Shown piece by piece: positions 8,737 through 17,068 of a DNA stretch of 64,000 bases (positions are counted from its first letter, which is position 1; each line of letters opens with the position of its first letter). The DNA is from Halopelagius fulvigenes (GTDB lineage Archaea > Halobacteriota > Halobacteria > Halobacteriales > Haloferacaceae), in the NCBI RefSeq assembly GCF_042662625.1, contig NZ_JBHSXH010000015.1:496001-560000 (forward strand), read 5' to 3'. Below the pieces are notes generated by a model, which saw nothing but the letters and a program-made list of their open reading frames with translations, had not been told where the DNA came from and made no database searches. The position numbers and the translations under genes are program-made.

Positions 8737-9681
8737 CTACCCGCCGCGGTAGGACGCGGGGACGTACTGGTCGAACTGCGGGTCCGAAGACAGGGCGTCG
8801 GGGAGGAAAAGCGGGTCGCCGCCCGGCCGGAACTCCCGAATCAGTCGCTGTCCGGTCGGACCGGTGAGGAAGCCGACGTACAGCATGGCGAGTTCGTACC
8901 GGACGTCGCGCTTCGCGGGGTTGACCGGGATGACGCCGTACTCGTTCAGGAGGAGTTCCGACCCGCCGCCGAGGGGCCCCTCGACGAACGCGTCGAGTCC
9001 TATCTCCTCCCGGAAGACGCGGTACGTCCCCCGGTCGGTCAGGGTGTACGCGCCGCGCCGCCCCGCCTGCCGGAGGGTGTCGCCCATGCCGTCGCCCGTC
9101 GCCTGGTGCCACCGGCCGCCCGGCGCGGCGTCTGCGCGTCTCCAAATCGCTCGTTCGCGGCGGTGGGTCCCCGACTCGTCGCCGCGGGAGAGGAACAGCG
9201 ACTCCGCGCGGGCGATTCGCTCGAACGCCGCGACGGGGTCGGAGACGGCCGAGACTCCGGCGGGGTCGTCGGGGGGCCCGACGACGAGGAAGTCGTTGTG
9301 CATCAGCGACCGGCGGTTGACCCCGAACCCCTCCTTCAGGAACTCGTCCTCCGCCCCGCGGGCGTGGACGAGAACGGCGTCGGCGTCGCCGTCGCGTCCC
9401 CTCCTGAGCGACGCGCCCGTCCCGAGGGAGAGCACCTTCACCCGCAGGCCGAACCGCTCTCGGAGGGCCGGGTGGAGGGCGTCCAACAGTCCGGTGTCGT
9501 ACGCCGTCGTCGCGGTGGCGAGCGTCAGCGTCCGCGTCTCCGCGCCCGCCGCCTCCGCCGTCGAAGTCGACCCGACCGAGGCGGCGTTCGACCGACTTCC
9601 CTCCCTCTCCCCGCTTAGACACCCCGCCCCGGCGACGAGTCCGGTCGCCCCGAGTGCTTCCAGATAGCGGCGTCGGCGCAT
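8737..9681 (-). CDS. TupA-like tungstate/oxyanion-binding lipoprotein
   Basis: 314 residues. An Arg-rich N terminus (MRRRRYLEALG) and lipobox VAGAGC, Cys at residue 21, point to a lipid-anchored exported protein. The mature part has the TupA pattern: LTLATATTAYDTGLLD at the first strand, GTGASLRRGRDGDADAVLVHA, and SRGDESGTH in the ligand cleft. In TupABC systems this binds tungstate for an ABC importer. No tupB or tupC lies on either side, so it is an orphan binding protein here; partner genes may be elsewhere. Ligand assignment is from family pattern only. Confidence 0.85.
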   Translation of the reverse strand: MRRRRYLEALGATGLVAGAGCLSGEREGSRSNAASVGSTSTAEAAGAETRTLTLATATTAYDTGLLDALHPALRERFGLRVKVLSLGTGASLRRGRDGDADAVLVHARGAEDEFLKEGFGVNRRSLMHNDFLVVGPPDDPAGVSAVSDPVAAFERIARAESLFLSRGDESGTHRRERAIWRRADAAPGGRWHQATGDGMGDTLRQAGRRGAYTLTDRGTYRVFREEIGLDAFVEGPLGGGSELLLNEYGVIPVNPAKRDVRYELAMLYVGFLTGPTGQRLIREFRPGGDPLFLPDALSSDPQFDQYVPASYRGG

Positions 9682-9783
9682 ACGACGACGTGCGTCGGCG
9701 GAGACAAGTGCATTTGGTTTCGAACGGAGAGCATCGTAACCAGATTCGGTTTCGTCGGCGGACGACCCCCGTCGGGACGACGC

Positions 9784-10176
9784 TCAGTACAGTCGGTCTA
9801 TCGCCAGACCGGCGACGAGGAGGACGAGGACGCCCGGGAGGACGGCGAGTCCCACGTCCACGGGGTAGCCGAGGTTCCACGCGAGGACGACCGCTTGGAC
9901 GTACGTGAGGAACGCCGACAGGAGGAGTCCGAACGCCGGCGGGACGTCCTCGCTCCCGGCGACGGAGGAGATGCCGCGGACGAACAGCACCGACCCGAGT
10001 CCGACGACCGGTAAGAGGAGGACGCCGACGAGGGGCGAGGCGAAGTTGTCGGGGTCGCCGGCCGCGCCGAAGTGGATGGCGAACCGGTCGGGAAGCGACG
10101 GGAGGAGGGCGAGGCCGATGACGGCGCTACCGACGAGGAGGGCGACGCTGAGTGCGTCGTACTGGCGGGCGTTCAT
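9784..10176 (-). CDS. DUF1648-type integral membrane protein
   Basis: 130 residues with four predicted membrane spans. The segment after the first span, PDRFAIHFGAAGDPDNFASP, is the hallmark of DUF1648 (a P-x(2)-ahHwg-x-G-xpd motif before the second span). Such proteins are small membrane proteins of unknown function, sometimes associated with immunity or SdpI-like signalling in bacteria. No partner gene is adjacent. It lies 102 nt downstream of the TupA-like gene start, on the same strand. Confidence 0.75.
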   Translation of the reverse strand: MNARQYDALSVALLVGSAVIGLALLPSLPDRFAIHFGAAGDPDNFASPLVGVLLLPVVGLGSVLFVRGISSVAGSEDVPPAFGLLLSAFLTYVQAVVLAWNLGYPVDVGLAVLPGVLVLLVAGLAIDRLY

Positions 10177-10238
10177 GTTCGCCGGTACGCCGCGTGAGAT
10201 GTTTAGTTCTTTGTCACGACTGTCACTCGGAGCGGATC

Positions 10239-11015
10239 CTACGGGACGCGCACGTCGTGTTCGAGGACGCCGACGCCCTCGACTTCGACTTCGACGGTGT
10301 CGCCGTCCGAGAGGGGGCCCACGCCCTCGGGCGTCCCCGTCGAGATGACGTCGCCCGGTTCGAGCGTCACGTACGTTGTAATCTCCGCGATAAGTTCGGG
10401 AATCGAGAAGATGAACGCGTCGATGGAGGAGTCCTGTTTCGTCTCGCCGTTCACCCGGAGTTCGATGCTGGCGTCGTCGGGCACCTCGTCGGGCGTGGCG
10501 AGGACCGGGCCGAGGGGTGCGCTGTTGTCGAACGCCTTCCCGCGAATCCAGTTCTGCTCTTCACTCTGGTCGTCGCGGTTCGAGATGTCGTTCATGCAGG
10601 TGAAGCCCGCCACGTACTCCATCGCCTCCTCCTCGGAGACGTTGCGGCACTGTTCGCCGATTACGACGGCCAACTCCGCCTCCCACTCGACGCGTTCCTT
10701 CCCGGCGGGGAGGGTCACGGTGTCGCCGTGGGACGAAAGCGCGTTCGGCGGCTTGAGGAAGAGTAGCGGTCGGTCCGGAACGTCCTCGTTTCGCTCCTCG
10801 GCGTGTTTCGCGTAGTTCCGCCCGATGCAGACTATCTTCGTCGGGTCGCACGGCGGCAGGACGTCCACCTCGTCGAGGGCGTACGTCTCGCCGCCGAAGG
10901 AGACGCGGTCACCGGACTCCGTCTGATCGCCCGCCGAGGTTCCCTCGGCGATATCGCCGTGCCACTCGCCGCGTCGGACCGACCCCGCGGGGTCGCGGAA
11001 GCGTACCTGATGCAT
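10239..11015 (-). CDS. Fumarylacetoacetate hydrolase family protein
   Basis: 258 residues from ATG 11015 (MHQVRFRDPAG). The frame is open 45 codons further upstream, but that part is basic and unlike the family. Typical features: CIGRNYAKHAEE, then the metal ligands around RVEWEAELAVVIG, GFTCMNDISNRDDQ, and the C-terminal GDVISTGTPEGVG. Members hydrolyse or decarboxylate acylpyruvate-type compounds using Mg2+. The first 60 residues form the usual N-terminal beta domain. Substrate unknown; the neighbours give no pathway context. Confidence 0.92.
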   Translation of the reverse strand: MHQVRFRDPAGSVRRGEWHGDIAEGTSAGDQTESGDRVSFGGETYALDEVDVLPPCDPTKIVCIGRNYAKHAEERNEDVPDRPLLFLKPPNALSSHGDTVTLPAGKERVEWEAELAVVIGEQCRNVSEEEAMEYVAGFTCMNDISNRDDQSEEQNWIRGKAFDNSAPLGPVLATPDEVPDDASIELRVNGETKQDSSIDAFIFSIPELIAEITTYVTLEPGDVISTGTPEGVGPLSDGDTVEVEVEGVGVLEHDVRVP

Positions 11016-11068
11016 ACCCGGTGCGTCTCCGCCCCTCCGCTTCGTTCTTTCCCTCCCGGAAATCTCCC

Positions 11069-11749
11069 TCACTGACCGGACGACGGCGGCGTTGGCAGTT
11101 TGGGTATCAACCACGAGAGGAACGCGTCCGCGCTTCGGGTCTGAAGCCACACCCTGCCGTCGCCGCGGAACTCGCAGACGAGTCCCTCTCCGCTCAGGAC
11201 GGTGGACTTCAGGCCGCCGACGCGACGCACGGTGAAGTCCACGGACTCCTCGAAGGCGACGACGTGGCCCGTATCGACGACGAACGGATCCGCCGCGCCG
11301 ACGTCTACCTCCTCTATGGCCCCGTAACTCGACAGGAACGCCGGCCCCGACCCTGTGACCTTCAGGAGGAACAGGCCCTCGCCGCCGAAGAACGACCGCG
11401 ACCCGCCGAACTTCGTGTCCACGTCGAGGGCGGTGTCGCCCGCGAGGTACGACCCGGACTGGACGTACACCGTCTCGCCGTCCAGTTCGACGTGCGTCAC
11501 GTCGCCGGGGAGGGGCGGCGCGAAGGACACCTCGCCCGCCTCCGCCGCGCGGAACGTGTTCTGGAAGAAGCTCTCGCCGCCGAACGACCGGCGAATCGAC
11601 TTCAGAAAGCCCCCGGTCGCGTTCGTCTCCATCTCGACGCTCGCGTCGTGAGAGACCATCGCGCCGCCCTCCGCCCGTATCTCCTCGCCCGCCGAGAGCG
11701 AGACGGTCAGAAGCGAGTCGGACGGCTGGTGGGTGATATCGTACTCCAT
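11069..11749 (-). CDS. AIM24 family protein (TIGR00266)
   Basis: 226 residues from ATG 11749 (MEYDITHQPS). Repeating glycine-rich beta strands characterise the family: GAMVSHDASVEMETN, GGFLKSIRRSFGGESFFQN, GSYLAGDTALDVDTK, GGEGLFLLKVTG. The predicted fold is an all-beta helix-like sheet similar to mitochondrial AIM24. Function in archaea is unknown. An upstream open extension of the frame lacks family sequence and is rejected. It lies between the FAH gene and a small membrane protein gene, all on the minus strand. Confidence 0.9.
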   Translation of the reverse strand: MEYDITHQPSDSLLTVSLSAGEEIRAEGGAMVSHDASVEMETNATGGFLKSIRRSFGGESFFQNTFRAAEAGEVSFAPPLPGDVTHVELDGETVYVQSGSYLAGDTALDVDTKFGGSRSFFGGEGLFLLKVTGSGPAFLSSYGAIEEVDVGAADPFVVDTGHVVAFEESVDFTVRRVGGLKSTVLSGEGLVCEFRGDGRVWLQTRSADAFLSWLIPKLPTPPSSGQ

Positions 11750-11850
11750 ACTCGTCCGTCGCCGCGCCGTCGGAAGAACGTAATTCGGCGCGAGAGAGAA
11801 CGTCTCGAACGGAAGAACGAACCGGTACGACCGGTCCGTTCGCCGCCGGT

Positions 11851-12210
11851 TCAGAAGTCGAAGCGGAGGTACGACGTTCCGTGCCGGTAGTTGTACGCCT
11901 CGACGACGAACCCCGCCGCGGCGAGGGCGGTGAAAACTAACAGAACGACGCCGGCGGCGTCGGAAATCAGGTACCACAGTCCGAACAGGAGGACGCCGTA
12001 CGCCGCGGAGACGAGGTTGAAGGCGGGGTGCGAGCGAACGGCGTCGAACGCACTCGCGCCGAGGTACAGGACCGTAACGACGGCCAGTACGACTGCAAGC
12101 GGCGGAAGCGGCACGGACGCGACGAACAGGGACACTACGACGGCGAACGCGAGTGCGACGACTGCGCGGTAGCGACTGATTCCGCTCCCGAACGCGATGG
12201 AGGGCGACAT
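11851..12210 (-). CDS. Small integral membrane protein, unknown family
   Basis: 119 residues from ATG 12210 (MSPSIAFGSGISRYR). Four hydrophobic segments are visible (about 15-35, 37-55, 63-82, 84-105), and the tail YNYRHGTSYLRFDF is polar. No enzymatic motif. The frame is open much further upstream, but that is antisense to the metallo-beta-lactamase gene and is a shadow. Divergent from that gene, sharing a 99-nt promoter gap. Confidence 0.7.
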   Translation of the reverse strand: MSPSIAFGSGISRYRAVVALAFAVVVSLFVASVPLPPLAVVLAVVTVLYLGASAFDAVRSHPAFNLVSAAYGVLLFGLWYLISDAAGVVLLVFTALAAAGFVVEAYNYRHGTSYLRFDF

Positions 12211-12271
12211 ACCCGACGGAACGTCCAGTTCGCGGATATGTCTACCGTCCTCGGCGGTGCGGCGTTCGGCA

Positions 12272-12280
12272 TCTTTTATG
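12272..12280 (+). promoter_or_regulatory. TATA-like element of the metal-dependent hydrolase gene
   Basis: CTTTTATGG lies about 30 nt before ATG 12310, the expected distance for a leaderless or short-leader transcript. Confidence 0.55.
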
Positions 12281-12309
12281 GCACTGTCGTGAGTAGTTCT
12301 CGCCGACTC

Positions 12310-13032
12310 ATGACGATGGAACTCACTTGGCACGGACACTCCACGTGGCACGTCGACGTAGACGGGACCACCTTCCTCATCGACCCGTTCTTCGACAACC
12401 CGTTCACGGACCTCGAACCCGAGGACGTGGAGACGCCGGACTACCTCCTCCTGACGCACGGCCACGCCGACCACATCGCCGACGCCGGCGCGTTCACCGA
12501 CGCGACGCTGGTCGCCGTGCCGGAGATGACGGCGTTCATGCAGGACGAACACGGCTTCGAGGACGCTATCGGCATGAACCTCGGCGGCACCACCGAGTGC
12601 GGCGACGCGTTCGTGACGATGCACCGCGCGGACCACACGAACGGCCTCAACACGAGTTACGAGAACGACATCGGCGTGCCCGCCGGGTTCGTCATCAGCG
12701 ACGAGAAGCCGTCGCAGGACGAGGACGACGGCGCGACGGCGTTCTACCACGCCGGCGACACGGCGCTCATGTCGGAGATGATAGACGTCATCGCGCCGTT
12801 CCTGCAACCCGACGCCGCCGCCCTGCCGTGCGGCGACCACTACACGATGGGTCCGTGGCAGGCCGCCGTCGCCGCCGACTGGTTGGGCGTGGACCACGTG
12901 TTCCCGATGCACTACGACACGTTCCCGCCCATCGAAATCGACGTCGACGACTTCGTCGACGAGGTGGAGAAGACGGGGACGGACGCCGACGTCCACATCC
13001 TCGACGGCGACGAGTCGTTCACGCTGGAGTGA
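12310..13032 (+). CDS. Metal-dependent hydrolase, metallo-beta-lactamase fold (UPF0173)
   Basis: 240 residues from ATG 12310; a second ATG two codons on (MELTWHGHS) is an equally good start. The metal motif HGHADH is at residues 50-55, with further ligands in MHRADHT, YHAGDTAL and PMHYDTFPP. This is the UPF0173/UlaG-like branch of the metallo-beta-lactamase superfamily. The natural substrate is unknown. Start choice is supported by a TATA-like element 30 nt upstream. Confidence 0.9.
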   Translation: MTMELTWHGHSTWHVDVDGTTFLIDPFFDNPFTDLEPEDVETPDYLLLTHGHADHIADAGAFTDATLVAVPEMTAFMQDEHGFEDAIGMNLGGTTECGDAFVTMHRADHTNGLNTSYENDIGVPAGFVISDEKPSQDEDDGATAFYHAGDTALMSEMIDVIAPFLQPDAAALPCGDHYTMGPWQAAVAADWLGVDHVFPMHYDTFPPIEIDVDDFVDEVEKTGTDADVHILDGDESFTLE

Positions 13033-13194
13033 CGCGCCCGCGACGGGCCGAGACGGTCACCTCCCGCGTCCCGTGACCGTCGGTTCAGACGTAATTTCTT
13101 CGACACGCTCGGCTTCGAATCGAGCGACGGAGGCACCCTCCGAGAGCGAGTTTGAGCAACCTTTAGGGCGACGGCACCCGAGTGTACGAACGCA

Positions 13195-13593
13195 ATGAGC
13201 GACATCCAAACTTCCACCGTCAGCGAGGAAGGCTTCGCGTCCACGAGTCAGGTCGGCGACTTCGAACTCACCATCGACGCCACGAACGAAGACGGCCCTG
13301 ACCCGAATCAGGTCCTCGTCGCGGACTACGCGTCCTGTTTCCTGCCCGCGTTCCGCGTCGGCGGCCAGCAGACGGGCCACGACGACCTCGGTAAGGTTCA
13401 GATCGACGCCGACGCCGACCTGAACGACGACGACGACCTCGAACGCATCAGCTTCGCCATCCACGTCGAGGCGAACCTCGACGACGGCGAGTTCGACGAA
13501 ATCGTCGACCGCGCCGAGGGCATCTGCCACGTCCACGCGGCCCTCCGCGAGGAGCTCCACGCGGACATCGAGGTCCACGGCGGCGCGTTCTGA
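13195..13593 (+). CDS. OsmC family protein
   Basis: 132 residues. An OsmC/Ohr-type domain: strands through residue 50, then LVADYASCFLPAFRVGG, which is the helix that carries the first redox cysteine, and ICHVHAALREEL near the end with the second cysteine. Members are usually thiol peroxidases for organic hydroperoxides or stress proteins. Two cysteines at the expected positions suggest an active peroxidase, but activity is inferred. Followed by a T-run terminator. Confidence 0.88.
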   Translation: MSDIQTSTVSEEGFASTSQVGDFELTIDATNEDGPDPNQVLVADYASCFLPAFRVGGQQTGHDDLGKVQIDADADLNDDDDLERISFAIHVEANLDDGEFDEIVDRAEGICHVHAALREELHADIEVHGGAF

Positions 13594-13617
13594 GGACGAC
13601 GAGTCGCACACCCCGAC

Positions 13618-13623
13618 TTTTTT
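13618..13623 (+). terminator. T-run terminator after the OsmC gene
   Basis: Six T residues follow GC-rich sequence 25 nt after the OsmC stop. Archaeal RNA polymerase terminates at such U tracts. Confidence 0.5.
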
Positions 13624-13727
13624 CAAACGAGGTTACCCGCGGTCGCTCTCACCCGGTAGCCGTCGGTGCCGTTATCGGTCGGCGCGCGCTCTGCGCCGCG
13701 CGGGTCGAACGGCAGAAGGAGGGCCGT

Positions 13728-13901
13728 TCAGCGGCGGTGGTACGCCCGGTAACTCATCGCCTCACCGTCTACGATGACGACCTCTCGCTCCTCGGGGTCG
13801 CTGAGGTCGGCTTCTTCGATCTCGTCGTTCGACAGGTACGGTCCGTGGGGTTCTTGCACGTCTTCGTCGAAGACGTACGGGCTGTTCGGCTGTCCTTTCA
13901 T
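13728..13901 (-). CDS. Small acidic protein of 57 residues
   Basis: ATG 13899-13901 to TGA 13728-13730. The protein (MKGQPNSPYVFDEDVQ... RAYHRR) is highly acidic in the middle and basic at the end, without cysteines. Coding is supported by a well-placed TATA element 23 nt upstream and by haloarchaeal codon and amino-acid usage. Family not recognised; no function proposed. Confidence 0.7.
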   Translation of the reverse strand: MKGQPNSPYVFDEDVQEPHGPYLSNDEIEEADLSDPEEREVVIVDGEAMSYRAYHRR

Positions 13902-13923
13902 ACTCGGTGGTAGCGCACTCGAC

Positions 13924-13932
13924 GATATAAAT
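13924..13932 (-). promoter_or_regulatory. TATA box of the 57-residue protein gene
   Basis: Minus strand GATTTATAT-type element 23-31 nt before the start codon, in an A/T pocket of about 20 nt. Confidence 0.65.
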
Positions 13933-13987
13933 CTTTGTCAGACATTCCCACGCACTTCGCGTTCGAAAGAACGGTCTCAGTTTCGGG

Positions 13988-14578
13988 TCAGTCGTCCGCG
14001 GCGGCGGGTTCGGCCTCGGATATCTCCGTGCCGAGGAGGTCCAAGAACGCCGCCAACCACTCGGGGTGGTCGGGCCACGCCTGCCCGGTGACGAGGTTCC
14101 CGTCCACCGTCACCTCGTCCACCCACGAACACCCCGCCGCCTCGATTTCCGCGCGCACGGCGGGGTAGGCGGTCATCTCGTACCCCTCCAAGACGCCCGC
14201 GGCGGCGAGAATCTGCGGGCCGTGACAGAGTGCGGCCACCGGCTTGTCCTCCTCGAAGAAGTGTCGGACGGCGTCGAGAACTTCCTCGTGCGTCCGGAGG
14301 TACTCGGGGGCGCGTCCGCCGGGGACGACGAGTGCGTCGTACTCGGCGGGGTCGACGTCGTCGAACGTCGCGTTCAACTCGAAGTCGTGGCCGCGCGACT
14401 CGACGTACGTCTGGTCGCCGCGGAAGTCGTGGATAGCCGTCTTCACGGTGTCGCCCGCCTCCTTGTCGGGGCAGACGGCGTCCACCTCGTGTCCGACCAT
14501 CGTCAGCGCCTGGTACGGCACCATTATCTCGTAGTCCTCCCCGAAGTCGCCGACTATCATCAGGATGTTCTCGGCCAT
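13988..14578 (-). CDS. DJ-1/PfpI family protein
   Basis: 196 residues. Class I glutamine amidotransferase-like fold with VVPGGRAPEYLR near residue 84 and the nucleophile elbow ALCHGPQ (Cys118, followed by His119). This matches PfpI/YhbO/DJ-1 proteins, reported as intracellular proteases, chaperones or glyoxalases/deglycases; which activity applies here is unknown. The C-terminal tail is acidic and Ala-rich. Single gene, convergent with the 57-residue protein locus direction only by strand; no operon partner. Confidence 0.92.
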   Translation of the reverse strand: MAENILMIVGDFGEDYEIMVPYQALTMVGHEVDAVCPDKEAGDTVKTAIHDFRGDQTYVESRGHDFELNATFDDVDPAEYDALVVPGGRAPEYLRTHEEVLDAVRHFFEEDKPVAALCHGPQILAAAGVLEGYEMTAYPAVRAEIEAAGCSWVDEVTVDGNLVTGQAWPDHPEWLAAFLDLLGTEISEAEPAAADD

Positions 14579-14632
14579 GGTATCACCCAGTTAACACTCT
14601 CCGCGAGAGATGATAACGATTGCGCGGGGTTC

Positions 14633-15424
14633 TCACGCGGTGCCGTCGAGGACGTCGCCGATGTCGCCCAACGAGTCGAGGACGTAGTCGGGTTCGACGG
14701 AGGAACGAGAGAGCGTCTCCTCGTCGGTGACGCCGGTTCGGACGAGGACGGTGGTCATGCCGAAGCGTTCGCCGAGGGCGATGTCGGTGTCGAGTCTGTC
14801 GCCGACGACCAGCGTCTCCCCGGGGTCGGTGCCCAGTCGTTCCAGCGCCATCGTCCGCGCCGTCTCGGAGGGCTTTCCCAACACCGCGTCGGGTTCCCTC
14901 TCGGTGACGCCCGCCACGGCGTTTATGACCGCGCCGGACCCCGGCACGTCGCGTTCCGCCGCCGGGATGACCATGTCCGGGTCGGTGCCGACGAAGGCGA
15001 CGCCGTCGTCGGCGAGGACGTCGAGCGCCTCACAGAGGGTGTCGTAGTCGAACGACCGGTCGATGGAGGCGAGGTAGACGTCGGCGTCGGCGGCGTCCCC
15101 GACGACGGAGACGCCCGCGTCGTCGAGTATCTCGACGAGTCCGGGTTCGCCGACGACGTACACCGCCGCGTCGGGGCGTTCCTCGGCGAAGTACCGCGCC
15201 GTCACGGTGCCGGCGGTGACGACTTCCTCGGCGGACACCTCGAAACCCGCGCGCGCGAACCGTTCCTCGTACGCCGACGGTTGCTTCGCCGGGTTGTTCG
15301 AGACGAAGACGCGCCCGAGTCCCGCCGACTCGACGGCGGCCAGTCCGTCGCCCGCGCCGGGTATCGGTTCGTCGCCCCGCACCACCGTGCCGTCCACGTC
15401 CAAGATGGCCCCGCGGTAGTTCAT
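14633..15424 (-). CDS. HAD-superfamily phosphatase, subfamily IIA (NagD-like)
   Basis: 263 residues. HAD motif I is DVDGTVVRG (Asp9, Asp11), motif II VFVSNNP near residue 39, Lys in the LGKPSETA stretch near 175 (motif III) and motif IV GDRLDTDIALG near 203. The long cap between motifs II and III is the C2A cap of the NagD/p-nitrophenylphosphatase/phosphoglycolate phosphatase group. Likely a cytosolic sugar- or glycolate-phosphatase; the substrate cannot be read from sequence. Confidence 0.92.
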   Translation of the reverse strand: MNYRGAILDVDGTVVRGDEPIPGAGDGLAAVESAGLGRVFVSNNPAKQPSAYEERFARAGFEVSAEEVVTAGTVTARYFAEERPDAAVYVVGEPGLVEILDDAGVSVVGDAADADVYLASIDRSFDYDTLCEALDVLADDGVAFVGTDPDMVIPAAERDVPGSGAVINAVAGVTEREPDAVLGKPSETARTMALERLGTDPGETLVVGDRLDTDIALGERFGMTTVLVRTGVTDEETLSRSSVEPDYVLDSLGDIGDVLDGTA

Positions 15425-15477
15425 CGTCCCCCCGTTCGAGCGGTTCGGTGTTGAATCCGACGCCGGTAGGAGGAGTT

Positions 15478-15792
15478 ATGGTATATGCTAACGTACGTCT
15501 ACGTATGTTGTTCGTCGCCCACCCCGGCGGTGCGGGACCGAGAGGGAGAGCGCCGGAGTCGAGGGCGGGAGGCGATGCCCTCGGGAGGGGTTACTACGTC
15601 TGCGGCGCGTTGAGTCTCGGCGCGGCCCTGTTGGCGATGTTCCTCGCGTACTCCGTGTTGGTTGCCGTCGCCAGTCTCGTCCCCCTCCTCTCTACGACGA
15701 CCATCGCGTTCGCGGGCGTCCTGACGTGGTTGGTGCTGTGGTTGGCATTCGACGCGGTGCGCCTGTGGCTTCTCGGCCGAACGACCGCGTGA
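15478..15792 (+). CDS. Small membrane protein, unknown
   Basis: 104 residues from ATG 15478, which has a Shine-Dalgarno-like GGAGGAG four nt upstream (15469-15475 area, GTAGGAGGAGTT). That site favours this start over an in-frame ATG/alternative 30 nt earlier. Two hydrophobic segments (about 42-66 and 72-92) follow a glycine/arginine-rich N-terminal region. No family recognised; weak but consistent coding bias. Confidence 0.5.
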   Translation: MVYANVRLRMLFVAHPGGAGPRGRAPESRAGGDALGRGYYVCGALSLGAALLAMFLAYSVLVAVASLVPLLSTTTIAFAGVLTWLVLWLAFDAVRLWLLGRTTA

Positions 15793-15864
15793 CCGACGGG
15801 AGCGTCGGTCTCCGCGACGTGCAAGAACCAAAGAACGATATGCGAGTCTCCCTTCGGACGAAGT

Positions 15865-16656
15865 GTGACGAACACGCAGCTTTCGCTCATCCAGATAGAC
15901 AACTACGGTCCGTGGACGGTCACCCCGGAACCGCGACGGGAGATGGACCTTCAGACGCTCCAGTCGCGGTTGTTCGCGGACCTCGCGCAGTTCGTCGGCA
16001 GTCGGGACGGGTACGTCTTCTTCACGCGGTTCGACAACATGGTAGCCGTCACGAACGGCCTCGACGGCGACGACCACGAACTCATGCAGGAGTCCATCGG
16101 TAACCGCTACCCGGTGAGTATCAGCGTCGGCGTCGGCGTCGATTCGACGCCGATAGACGCCCTGGAGACGGCCACCGCGGGTCTCCAACGCGCCGGAAGC
16201 GCGCAGGACGGCGACCGGCGGGAGGTGTTCGCGGGCACGACGCTCACCGAACGGGACCGGACGCCGACGGACGTGCAGATCGCCCACTTCGACGTGAACG
16301 ACGCGACGAGCAAGTACACCGACCGACTCAACGAGTTCGACTCGTTCATCGAGATAGAGCAGGGGTACGCCTCGCTCATGCGCCACCTCCGGGAGGAACG
16401 CGGCGCGCTCTCCTTCTTCGTCGGCGGCGACAACATCATCTCGGTCTGCCCCGACATGGACGAGTCGGCGTACCGGTCGGCCATCGACCACGTCGAACGC
16501 GAAGTCGGCGTCGAACTCAAAGTCGGCGTCGGCGTCGCGGACAACGTCCAAGAGGCGGGGATAGCCGCCAAGCACGCCCTCGAAGAGTGCCGCCACCGCG
16601 GCACCGTCGTCGAGATGGACGTCCCCCGTCCCGACGTCGGACTCGCCGAGGACTGA
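15865..16656 (+). CDS. gch3: GTP cyclohydrolase III
   Basis: 263 residues from GTG 15865 (MTNTQLSLIQIDNYGPWTVT), close to the 268 residues of the methanogen enzyme. Two related nucleotidyl-cyclase-like halves are seen: YVFFTRFDNMVAVTNG and YPVSISVGVGV in the first, then FFVGGDNIISVCP and VELKVGVGVAD in the second; the GGDN element is the metal site. The archaeal enzyme opens the GTP imidazole ring to 2-amino-5-formylamino-6-ribosylaminopyrimidinone phosphate, the first step toward riboflavin/F420. No other F420 genes adjoin it. Confidence 0.95.
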   Translation: MTNTQLSLIQIDNYGPWTVTPEPRREMDLQTLQSRLFADLAQFVGSRDGYVFFTRFDNMVAVTNGLDGDDHELMQESIGNRYPVSISVGVGVDSTPIDALETATAGLQRAGSAQDGDRREVFAGTTLTERDRTPTDVQIAHFDVNDATSKYTDRLNEFDSFIEIEQGYASLMRHLREERGALSFFVGGDNIISVCPDMDESAYRSAIDHVEREVGVELKVGVGVADNVQEAGIAAKHALEECRHRGTVVEMDVPRPDVGLAED

Positions 16657-16669
16657 GCCCCCGCCCGAA

Positions 16670-17068
16670 TCAGCGTCGCCTCTCCTTCCACACGAGGCCG
16701 GCTATCTCTCCGGTCATCACGGTTTCTCCCCCCTCGTCCTCGGAGCGAACCTCGACGACGAGTTCGTACCGGTCGTCGCGTTCCGTCACGTCCGCGACGG
16801 TGCAGGTGCAGGTCACCGTCGTCCCCGCGTACACCGGTTCGACGAACTCGAAGGTCATCTCGCGGGCGAGGACGCCCAGTTCGCCGCCGATTTTCGTCGG
16901 CATCGTCGCCGTCAACAGACCGTGGACCAGCACCCGGCCGTCGTCGTCCGGTTCGGTGTGTCTCGGCTGGGTGTCGCCCGAGAGTTCCGCGAACCGCCGC
17001 ACCTCCGCCGCGGTGAACGTTCGCTCGAACGCGTGCGCGTCGCCTTCGGTCGGCGGGTTGCAGGTCAT
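16670..17068 (-). CDS. MaoC-type (R)-specific hydratase domain protein
   Basis: 132 residues from ATG 17068. A hot-dog fold with the hydratase-2 pattern: FAELSGDTQPRHTEPDDDGRVLVHGLL contains the Asp and His of the catalytic pair and the later HG. Members hydrate 2-enoyl-CoA esters. The start ATG overlaps the stop of the upstream membrane protein gene by four nt, so it is the last gene of a three-gene operon with that protein and a DUF4177-like protein. The link between these three functions is unclear. Confidence 0.88.
   Translation of the reverse strand: MTCNPPTEGDAHAFERTFTAAEVRRFAELSGDTQPRHTEPDDDGRVLVHGLLTATMPTKIGGELGVLAREMTFEFVEPVYAGTTVTCTCTVADVTERDDRYELVVEVRSEDEGGETVMTGEIAGLVWKERRR

Noticed and set aside
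11851..12996. A long minus-strand open frame reaching into the metallo-beta-lactamase gene
   Set aside because: Only the last 119 codons (from 12210) look like a protein; the rest is antisense to a well-supported gene and has histidine/arginine-rich shadow composition.
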